Shown piece after piece: positions 26,601-38,600 of a DNA stretch of 60,000 nt; position 1 is the first letter of the stretch; every line of letters begins with the position of its first letter. Source of the stretch: Membranipora membranacea. Taxonomy: Eukaryota > Bryozoa > Gymnolaemata > Cheilostomatida > Membraniporidae. The stretch covers positions 6,326,001-6,386,000 of the forward strand of contig OU612067.1 of NCBI GenBank assembly GCA_914767715.1, in the 5' to 3' direction. Both the position numbers and the translations under genes were made by a program. Below the pieces are notes generated by a model that saw nothing but the letters and a program-made list of their open reading frames with translations, was not told where the DNA came from and did not search any database.

Positions 26601-29600
26601 GATAGCTGCATAAAAATTATACAGGTATCTAAATAGTGGTTACAACCATAAACCCATAACTACTCGTAATAAATATCTATATACTTATGGGTACAACATA
26701 ATACTGTATGTTTATGTTAATAGAATGTGACGAGACTAGATGAAAGGACGAGACAAACTACAAGTTACTCAACACATCAGAAGGAAACATAGTCCTCAAA
26801 GTATTTTTGGTATCAGTAGTCATGAATGAGATAGACCAGAGTTTCAGATGCAGAGTAAGAGGAGGGTTGAATGATTTAGGATTTTTTTTAAAATAGAATT
26901 TGGTAGCACTTTTTTGCAAAGCTCAGGGTTTCACGTGCCACTTGAGCCAGTTGAAGTTTTAAGAGATAAAAAAAATATAAGCATGAGATATAGAAGTATA
27001 GAAGCAGCAAAATAACATTCGAGCAGAATTCAGTCAAATGAGAGCATGGTCATAAAAACAAAAGTATTCATAATATGATTATAGCTACGGCAATATCATA
27101 TATACAAAAAAATATTATTATAGAAAGTATGTTTATGATATGATTTTGTAAAACGAAAATCATAAAATGGCGGATAACCTGAAGAGTTGCAGTTGTGGAT
27201 GTGATAGACGAGGCTTCGAGGAGATCATTGACATCGCTGTGAGAGGAGACGACTCCTCCCTGAGATCGGGAGTTATCCCCCTGGTTAGGGTCTGAGAGAG
27301 TAACCACTATCAGGGGGATATCTAGTGAAGGAGGGCCGTCAGGAGACGGGAAAGAGAAGAGGGCTGATGGATCTCCTGAAGGTAGCGCCTGTAATGAGTT
27401 CGGCAGTAGGTATGTGAATGAAGCATGCAGAGATGTGCTCCTGCGAGATGATCAGACAAGGAATGACTCTTCAGAATACTATAATGCTGCAGACAAGAGA
27501 ATCTAGTCCTCACCAAACCAGCATGATTGGGGTCCTAGTTATTGTCATTTATTTGTACTTCATATTAATACTGGTCTGATAGTGTGTGCCGAGCTTACTG
27601 TACCAGGTTTCGACTGTACCAGGTATCGACTGTACCAGGTATCGACTGTACCAGGTATCGACTGTACCAGGTATCGACTGTACCAGATATGGACTGTACC
27701 AGGTTCCAGTAAATAGTAAAACTTCCAGGTTGTTGATAGACTGAACTATTGACAGGCCAAATAGCTGTCAACCATGCTGGCTTGATAGGCCAGACAGCTA
27801 TGACATCCAACTTTGCAAAGCCATGCAGGTGATACCATGCTATACTATTTCACCACTCAGCAAACACAGAGGTGTAACCTGATCTATGTACATGCTATGA
27901 TGTTGTCAGTATGTGTAAGTATAAGCATATTATAATATCTCGAGCTAGCATTAAGGAATGATAAGTCAAGCCTTTTTCAGTTTAGAGTCCCAAGTCACAG
28001 TGTCCATTTTTCTGAGCCAAAGTGTTGGCTCTGATCTTATTGGCTGTTGGGTACCTCCCACCAGCCAATCAGAGCCAACACACATTGGTTACATTTTTCC
28101 TAGCTCTGAATATCATGTATGTTTATGAGCATCACAGAACGCCTGCTAAGCTGCAGTGTGGTTGGTTTTAGTGAAAACACATAAGCCAAAAAGTCAACTC
28201 AATACTCATAAAAAGACCCACTTACTTTCTCGTCCTCGCTTGTATCCGATTCCTGCCAAGTCAGATTGTATATTAGGACATATTTAAGCCACATTAAAAG
28301 AGGAAACAAGAAACATAGGGATAGGTACCAAACAGAATAACAAAATATACAGCAACTAACACGGGGGGGGAGTTACATGTATAGGCAGATATAAATAGTT
28401 TGGGAGCACAATGAGAGTTATTCTGATGATGTAGCAATAAAATCACAACACAAATCCTCAGATTTTACTTCGCTTTGGACTCCGATGCTCTGTTCTGGCA
28501 AAGTTATGTTATGTTACAAGGGTTACGCCAGGGTACAGCACTTTCTTAAGAACAAATCAAATCAACAAACCTTAGGCACATTCTTGCGGAGCATAGCGAG
28601 AGGTTTGGATGGTCTGATATCGTCTCCTGTGGTTGACTCATTACTGCGTATATGAAGCTTATTCAGTACCAGGCTCAGAGTACGATAGAGTACAGACTTC
28701 CCACTTCCTGCAGCTCCACAGATAAGTACAGTGGAGCCCTGCTGCATTGCGGTGTACACCTGTAGTACCTTCTCTATGAGCTCAGGAGATGACTGGAGAC
28801 CTGGAAGAGGAGGATAAGAGGTGGTAAACAATATGAAGTCTGACTAAGCAAGAGTTGGTCTTTTACAATATTTCTTCTTTTTAGTCGAGCGAGTAGATAT
28901 AATATTTTAAGAAGAGGAACTGACAGTAATCAAGCAATTCTGCACGAAACACAGAAACAAAACATAAACACAGAACTATTAAGACTTCAGAACTTTTAAC
29001 TGGCATTAACTGGTTGAATGTGTTACCTTGGCCAGTCCCTTCTCAATGACAAGACAAGACATGACTGGTGTTACCAGGTTGACTTATTGTTAATTTCATT
29101 ACTTCCCTATTATACAATGATACGCTTACATGCGTATAGTTCATAGCATAAGTTACCAAGAGAACATAACACTCACCATCAGTTCTGAGCTGGTCTTTGA
29201 TAAAAGCTACTAGGTCAGGGTCATGCTTCACTGCTCCTATATCTGAGCACAGAGGGAAGACGTCACGTATTATATCTCTGAACACCGCGGCGTCGGTATC
29301 AGACTGAAATCGAGGCTGTAGTACTGCTGTCAGTCCGTACACTATAGATTCCTCAAACTTATCAGGCTGAGGCAGGTCAGCTATCACTTCTGAAACATGA
29401 GAGATGACGAGCATTATAAAAAAACAAATAACGAAAGAAGGTAAATTCTGACTTACTCAAAGGCTGCTTTACCATAAGCTCACAAATATTTCATAATCTG
29501 ACAGTTAGAGAAACGCCTAACTTCGATGTCGGCTTTGGAATAAGGTAAAGTTCAAAGGTCAAAGTCCTACTTATTCACATATCTAGCTATTACCATTTTC

Positions 29601-32600
29601 AGGTATAGTTGTGTTCCCCTGTCTCTCTTTGAACTCTGGAGATAGGAGAGGGTTGTATTTCCTTTCTCCAGCTCGCTGTAGAATCTGTAGCACAGTTTTC
29701 AGTGAGATCTCCATCAGTTCTCCACTGTGTCAAATAAACCAGATTGTACTATAGTAACCATACATGGTTATTGAATATGAATGTACGAGCAGTTTTGTAC
29801 CATTACAATAAATCACAATAAACCCATCAATCACAGAGATAACGTTGGCGCAAGGAAAATGAAATAAAGCTCTAAAATAAACATTCTTTGAAAACTTAAT
29901 GACTGCAAAATTTCAGTTGACATGCGGTAAGCATAGACAATTCCGCTGACAGAAACAGAAAGGGAATATTTTATATATCATTATATTATAAAATGATTAC
30001 TTATCCATTATAATACATTATAATACATTATATATTGTATACCTTGATTTGGAGAGCTGAGTTTCACAGAACTGAAGGAAGAGCGATAGCTTATGAGTGA
30101 GAGTTTTAGTGTTCTCGTAACCCCAGCCATGTAGGTATGTCTCAATGATAATACTCCTGTCTGGTGTTATCATAGCACAAGGTCGCATCAGAGCCTGTCA
30201 ACACAAAACACTATAATGTCAATGTGAACAAAAGATTTGTCCTGACTAAAGCATCTATTTATAATAAGGCGAGAGCCGATAATACTAAAATAACTAAAAT
30301 AAGCAACAAAAAAAGAAAATGCATTTTTCATAGTAAGACTGGCATGTTGTGATCTCAATATTTGTGTCAAGGCAACCAGGTTTCCTAAACAGTTGATAAA
30401 TTGAGTCATATATAGTACACATTGAATTCCATATCTGGAATAGCATCATTAGCTTTCTTTTGCAAAACAAAGGGCTTGCAAAAATAGCCAGTCCCTAATA
30501 GCAATCTAGAAATGCCCTAATCATCGACACTGTAGGGGTATAATTACTGTTTGCAATTTTGTAAACAAGACAATTTCTCAGGCTAATTATTCATGCTACT
30601 AGGGACAGCCAATCAGATAACAGTCAGATGGGTCCCTGTGTTTAGTGTCCTAACCGTATAACACTATGATACTATTTCCATTCTAAGAGAAGAATCTAAT
30701 TCAGTGATAGTACATTACATACCCTTAGTGTGGGAGGGATCTCTCTGAATCTCTGGCTATCGCTGTTGAATATCATGAAGCAGGCAGCAGTATCGCGGGC
30801 GGGTATGAGACGCCCGTTATACATGATATTACCGAGGTAACACGGGTTATAGGATACATTATTACCATCAGGGTGCCTTTTATCTGGTATCTCCATCCTC
30901 TCTTTCCCAGTCACCTTACACACAACTCTCTCTGTAATAAAACAAGTAAATTTGGACTTGTCTTAGTACGCCGAAACAGAACACTAGTTTTGCCCGATAA
31001 ATTTGATTTCTTTTATCATTTTTATAATGCAGTTAAAAATATTACATGCTATAATTCACTTGACACTCGTAAGGGGTAAAACAGGTGTTGTTTGTTGCTA
31101 GCCCACTACCCTGGACCCTTCTATTCAGTGAGAGTCGCCTCAAGCCATGGATCAAGAATTTGAAAACGGCACCGAACAGGAGCTAGTGGGTGGAAGCTCC
31201 TCCTGACAACTTTACAATTGCTGGAGTAAAATTGGGACTTGAATAAAACCAGGTAGATTGTGGATGATTATACAACGTTTGGTTATGCAATATTTACCAA
31301 AGAAGAGAGGAGGGGGAGGCTGATCTTTGTACTGATCTGACTCTCTTATATTGATCTCTCTGTCTATGGAATGACATCTTCTTCTCAGTTGAGGTTCACC
31401 AAAGTATGTTGTTGTGGTCCCCTCCTGTAATAAATTCGTATTAAGCAGAAAATGAAGCAACGAAGTATCAAACGCCCCACATGTCTCATTTGGTGAGTTA
31501 ATTCACAAATATTGATATGTCCAGCAAAGTTACAGAATTGTTTTAGTCAGGTGAAGTCAAGTCATTTCATCAACTACATTAAGTCAAATTAAAACTCAAC
31601 TAAACTCAAAGTGAACTTGATTAAGCATGTCTTTTCCCAGCTTTATATAACAGACAAAGTGGCAGATTCCCCATCCACAACATGACTTACCCTATCAGGT
31701 ATGAAGGTATTTACTCGAGTCATCAGTTTAGGAAGCTCTGTAACTCTGCTCTCGTTCTCATCCTGAGGCAGCGGATGGAGTGTGGTCAGCGAGTTACGCC
31801 TCATTGACTTCACATCAGGCTATAGAATAAAATACACAGTTAAAGTAAGGCTCCCCATAAAGTGAATAAATATAACACTAACTCTGATGTGTTTTGAACA
31901 TGGAAAGACATCCTTTTGAATGCATAACCAGTCATATGCTGAAGTATTCAGCTTTCAAATCTACCAGAGAGATACAAGCCAGCAATATGTTAAGCCTAAT
32001 TGTTATATAGATAGGAATATTAGGGCTCATGCATTGGTTATGATAGTGAGTGACGTTACGATATTCAATAATACCTTCCTGGCTCCTAGAAATTTGGCTG
32101 AATGGTAATCCTGCCATAATGGAAGACAATCATAAAGTAAAATATCTGTATAATAATATCTCAACAAAACGTGAGATAATCTGAACGAAAGCATGAGACA
32201 ATAAGAAAGTCTACCAGTCTCTATGTAGAAAAGGGGAAAGTTTTTAGCATAATATTGATGAGTGATAGCCTACCTTATCTGTTAAGGGAAATCCGCGGGT
32301 GCTGTACTCTAACCCTGTAGAGTATCTGAGAGTCCTGAGGCTATGGGTGATGATTTGGAGCTGCTGTGCTGCCACAGACATGAGCTCTAGTGTCAGTCTG
32401 TCTGAGTTATCAAACAAAGCCCAGCAGCCTGACTGTACGACACCAGAGAATATACGCTGCAGAGAAGATAACTCTAACTCCTCGCTGCATGTCACCGGGA
32501 ACACACAACTCCCCATCATCTGTAAAAATTGATCATCAGCATGATTGGATTTACTCATACACAATATCACTACGAAAAACTGAAAACCCCTTGGCAATTA

Positions 32601-35600
32601 TAGAATAGATTGATTTGAGAAAAATTTCCCAACAAAAGTTTAGATTTACTACTAAAATGAGCATAATATACAGTGTGTTTTTTTCTACCATTTGCTAAAG
32701 CACCTTTTCCCCTAGCTTTTTCTAGAAAAATACCTACACACATAGTGTGTTTGCCTGAGGTTTTATGAATAATAACTCTCAAAAGGACAAGGACACACAC
32801 CTGCGCGAGACTGAGTACAGTGTCTGTTTTGCCTGTACAGCTGGGACCCATCAAAGTACCGACTTTGAAATCTCTCATAGACATCACGAGTGAATGGTGT
32901 GCTCTGTCAGTTAGAGGAGTGTGTATCAGTGATAGCTTGGGCCCCAGATACTCATGATCATAACGGTATCTTCAAAATAGTGAAAACACATGGTTCAAAT
33001 ATTCAAAGCTACAGGTTGGCAAGCATTTGTTGACTGCTGCCACTGGTTATTGGTCCCACAAAATTTGCCTGCATTAAAGTGACCAGTCAGCTTTCTGTTC
33101 TGCAAAAATGTTCAGTCCTGACAATGTCTCTTACTGTATTACAAGTTTCCTTATGTTCCAACTTCTTAGCACACATGTATGGTTAGCACACTGCATATTT
33201 ATCATGCAGGCAAAAGAGAGATTAGTTGGGCATTCGTACCTGTAATCCAGCTGATCGACATGAAGAGGACCAAGAGAATGAGTGGACACAACTTCTACTT
33301 TAGTTCTCTGTTTCTCTAGTACTTCCTCTGTGAACGAAGGAAGGAAAACAATCACATGAAGATATTATGATATTCAAAATAGGTTCATGCTTCTTCAAGC
33401 TACGTGTTGATCTTCTTTGCGTATTAATGTATGACTTCATAAACTGAGCGGTCTCCTTTGACCTTCAAGATTTAGGTCTCTTATCTCTTGTTCAGTACAG
33501 ACTTCTAATAATAACACAACAAAGGTGAACACCTAGACTAAATCATTACTGATTCTGTGCACAGTACCACGATCAAAGCAAACAAGACCTCATGATCTAA
33601 GGTTAAGTTCAGCAGCACGCCTATGTGGTATATTTAAAAGCCAACTCATGGTGCTTCATCCATATCAAAATTTTGAAATACACATATATGCATGCGGTGA
33701 TCGCAGGTATACTGTTATGATATTGGTGGTGTGACAGCTGCTAATGTGTGAAAACGACTATGTCTTGCAAACTACCATACTACTAATGAACGTCAAACTT
33801 TGAACAAACAAATGCATTACCAAAATTGTAAGCCAAATAAGCTGGAGCAACGATAAACTCATTTCCTACTTACCACCGAACGAATTGACACTGAAACTGA
33901 ATTTACTACCTGAATGCATGATCCAAACATGAGTTATGTCAACATGTAGTGAGGAGGGTGTATGTTTGGTATATTGAACATAATTGACAATTGAAAGTTG
34001 CTGGCTAGTGGTTTGCACTGTAATACCCCTCAATAGCAGCTCAGCTCAATGTAGGGATGTTTAATATTATAGGGTCTGTCAATTATTACCATCTGGTCAA
34101 TTAGCAGGCGTCTTAGTTACACAAAATCATTGAAGGTCATACATTGTTGTCAATTCTGAACAACTGCTGATATCAAAACAGGCCTAAAACAAACCTCCGC
34201 TGATATAGCTCATCCTTCTACGGCTAGCGGCTGGTGTATGGAGATGCGGGGACATTGTATGAGGAGTGAGGGGGGTTCTGGTACGCCCCGCAGTAACTTC
34301 AGATGACACCCGTAATGACCTCTCTCTTTGTAGAGGTAGGGTCTCAATCTTTTCTTCAGTAATGTGTACAAATGCCTTGGCTCGTAGAATTGGAGTTATC
34401 TGCATTGAATATCTCAGCATGCTCGACCAATCAAAGCAGTTCTCACATGATACATCAGCTGACAGTAGCTCTGTAATAAATCAACATTTTGGTTTGATGA
34501 GTCATAGAAAAAGGACATCTAGTGAACAATAGACAGTTTTCTGAGCTCTAGTTTGAGGAGTTGTCCTCTCTCCAACTATGTCCCTATCAGTTTTCAATGG
34601 TGCAGATTCTGAATCAAAAATCATTTTTATCCTAACACGGTTTTCAAGATAACCCTCATTTCAGCACGCTTTTCCTACGAGGCGTGGGTTAAAAGTATCA
34701 AACTGGAGTGAGGACAACTCTGAATTGAGGCTCAAATCAGAGCTCAGAAAACTGTCTATTTTTTACACCAATTTGGGGAGGTTTGACATCTTAGGGAGGC
34801 AGGGTGGTGTTGTTGGTAGGCTTTGAGCTTCTCCATCTGAGAGTTGCAGCTTCGAATCCCGATCACTACCCATGATGTTGATGGAGGTGAGCACTGCATA
34901 CGTAACCCTAACTTGCCCACCTCTACCTTATACAGGGGTGCACTAAATAGATGTGATACATGTTTATCTTCTGAAGCACATTCTCATTTTCCCTGAAAGA
35001 GGCCATGAATAGTTCATATAATTATTATAACATATTTTACAATATTATTTAATTTTATTGTACACAACGAAACATACACACTACTCACTCTCAGTGGCGT
35101 TGATAAGCTTGATGTTACATTGTATGAGTGATCTGAGAACGAGGCTGAGCCTCATTCTGGACTGATGTGTTCTGGTGTAGAGCAGGATAGAGTTCTCTGT
35201 CATAACCAGAGTCAGTCTCTCCATCTTCTGTTGTAAGGTGTCTCTATAAAACATATCGATGAAAAAGTCTAATATGTATGCTCAAAATCTCAGCTGTTGG
35301 GCATATCCAACACTTAGCTTCAGCTGTAGGGTGGTCGGAAAGTGCGAGGTAATCTGAGTTTTTGATGATTGCCTGAGGTTTTGATAGTCTGTACGTGATG
35401 TGGATTTGACAAGCTTTGTCTTGTGGGGGGGGGGGGGGAGGGAAAAAAGTGGTTCCCCTCAACAAAGCTTGTCAAGACAGGCTAACATTTGTCAGAGTGT
35501 TCATGCACATAACGGAGGGAGACTAACCTGATATCTATAAGGTCCTGTTTGTTTATTGGGGTAGACTTGAGAGCCTGGGATACTCTGTGAGCCCATAAAA

Positions 35601-38600
35601 CCTGCTCAGCTGTTACTAAACACTGCAGTGGGAACCTCAACAACCTAATAAATATTAATAAGGCAATAAAAAGTGTGAGGATTAGCAACAAAGCTGCAGC
35701 ATAACTCTCAGGGTCTTTTATTCTCTATTATAACTAGAGCTAAGACCTTCAGAGACCCAACTGTCAAGGAAGTGGTATGAAGGGATGAAATAGCAGTAAC
35801 AAGTAACAATGGGAAGTGTGAAATTAGGGCGTTAGATGTCGGGTCAAAGTTGGATCAGCTTTCCTTATTCACGAAGCTGCTCTTGGCACCATATTATGCT
35901 GACGAATAGTTGAATTTTCTGGTACAGGTTTTATAGCATTTACAGGAGTAGGCAATCTTATATTGCCTGCTGAAGCTGAAGCAGGGGCCATTTTGTGCTG
36001 ACAGAGAACTGACCTGTGTTTCCAGTTGATCATCTCTTTAGTAAGATGTAGAGGAAGGCTGGCCATATGTTTTCCATCTGAAGACTTATGTAAAATCCTT
36101 TTCTCCTCCTCTGCAATTTCCTCCAGGGCTGACAATAAGTCTGGATTCTCTGTAATAATAAATGAATAATTATTGAGGAAAATGAGGCCACATAGAACCA
36201 ATAGCCTATTATGGAAAAAAGTGGATGCGTTGCGGAATAGCAGATGAAGAGAAACTAACACATACCATTATCTAAGCACTCAAGCACACAGCTGTGGAGT
36301 TGTGACACCATGGCAGTTTTGAGTTTCTTATCTAGTTGTGACAGCCAGGCAGCGCCGTCATGAAGAGCAGGTACTCTGGAGAGAAGTGACAGGCACTCAT
36401 CATACTCTCCAAAAACAAGCACTGCTTCCAACTTGTCACCTATAGAAAAAAAAACAGTGAAAATGTTAGGTTATGAAGTAAATGCAGCATCCATGGGTAT
36501 GAAATTCTTGGACTATCTTAACATCTTGTCAATGTGATTGTGTTGTAATTGATAAGTACTAAGTACCAGAAACTAACAGCAATAATTAGAACAGATATAA
36601 AGGTAGTGATCAGTCAATAATCAACCCTGACCAGCATTTTTTAACTTTCCTTGTAAGTGTCAACATCATGGTCAGCAATTAACTCAAAATGTATAAGAAA
36701 CCTCATTTGAGGTAAGTGTACACTTACTGTTGAGTTGATAGTCGAGAGTGACATTAGCTGATTTAGGGAAGTCATTAGGAAGTTCAAACCTCATCGTCTC
36801 CAGACCAGGGAAGCATTTCCTGGCTGTCTGTATGAAGTGCTGAGGCGAGCGGATTACTGACATCATACTGATGATGTCATCGTCGGTAGTGAAGTAAAGA
36901 CGAGGAAATGTGAGGCGGAGCTTCTCCAGACAGGAACTCAACGCCTTCAGAATCACCTCCTACATTTACAAAGACCAGAAATATTGCCATATGATCTTTA
37001 GTTTTCAAATTGAAGATACAAAACTTTGAACATGGGAAATATTTCACTGAAGAAACATTCTGTTTCATTGATCATTAAAAAGTGAGAAAAATCAAAAATA
37101 TCATCCCAGTAAACTTTAAAGATTAGCAATACAATCTTGCAGTCAGTCATGGCTCCGTTTCAAGCATAAGAAAGTGTCATTTGATGTCCTTATCACTGCA
37201 GAGTACTCATACCTGCGTCTTGATCATATCGGTCAGCATGTTTCTGAGGTGATCTCCTTGTAAGACTTTATATCCTTTAGAGCCTCGGGTATGAGTTGTG
37301 ATGGTCATGACACCTAAGGGCAACGAGAGTATAGATTATTTATTTCATAGGAAAACGATGCATTTATGACGCTCACGTAATAATTAGGAGTCGTCTTATT
37401 AATCTATCGTAAAAGACAACTCTAGAATAACTTCCTAAGATCTCAAAATTTCTGTATGATTTTGATTTACTTCTTATCACATTTCAGAACCACTATTAAA
37501 AGGCCTTTCAATCCAACCAGAAAACAAGAATAATCAGTTATATACCAACCAATTTTTATATGAATAAAATACTTTAAAATTAAATCTATATAATTTTTTG
37601 AAGTTTTCACTATAGAAATAATAGGCAATAAAGGAACACTAGATAAGCAAGCAATCTTTATTAGCCGATGAAATGACATAATGAGGATCGCTGAAAGGAA
37701 GTTTGTGACGTTTAATGACAGCTACTTTGATTGCTGTGGCAGGCAGCGGTAACTGAATCATTTCACAGAAAACCCCACCTGTTACCTGATGCCTGCAACT
37801 CGACAAGGACTAACTATTGATGATATATAGAAAGTTTATAGATGACATCAGACTTGAATCATCTTATACAGTCTATACCTATGAATTAGCCCTCGTCTCA
37901 GTGGTTGTCAAATTATCATACCTGGATCGGCTATAACAGATTTCTGTATCTCTTTCATATGGCTGTGGACACTCTCAAAGGCATAAGCCTGAGTGGACAT
38001 TCTAGTGTATATCTTAGCATCTTCAAACACCCTCATCAGGTATACCCACTGTCAAATCAGACATGGAAATAATTAGAAAAGAATAGAATAAGATAATATG
38101 GTTGTTCTAATGGAGGTCAGTACTCAGTTGCTCTTTGCCATTTGTGATAAAAAAGTAACATTGTTAAGACAGGCAATTGGTCAGGAGCTTTTCCACCAGC
38201 AACAAAAATCACAAAATCTCATTAGATTAAGGTAATTTCATTGCATCAACTATTTATTTATATAGTTATGAATCTCATTGGTGAAAATTGCATATCACCT
38301 CAGGGCGCTTCATGATAAGCAGAGCTGACAGACCTTGGATTATAAGAAGGCAGCGGCTTGCTTACCTTAGACTGACAGTTAGTCCAGAGCTCGAGAAGTT
38401 CGTCGACTTCTCTTACTTTATCGTACATATTCTCAGTATCAGCCCTGAATCCTGATATATACGGAGAAGCTAACATCTGCTGTAAGCTCACCTGGCTGTC
38501 CTGAAATCAGAAAATAAATACATTACATCAGGGATTGTCATCAAAGGTACGAGAGACAAGAAACAAAGGCATTATGATCAGATAAGTATGGTGATGCCAA

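Noticed and set aside
27389-27516. Upstream extension of the AAA2-insert exon to an acceptor near 27450
   Set aside because: That acceptor would enter in the wrong phase after the 27-nt exon; the acceptor at 27389 (CATTACAG) gives phase 0 and an open frame.
35869-36013. Read-through of the linker exon to a stop at 35869
   Set aside because: The donor CACAG|GTCAGT at 36013 joins in phase to the conserved LRFPLQ exon; the remaining frame is Ala/Pro-rich without similarity.
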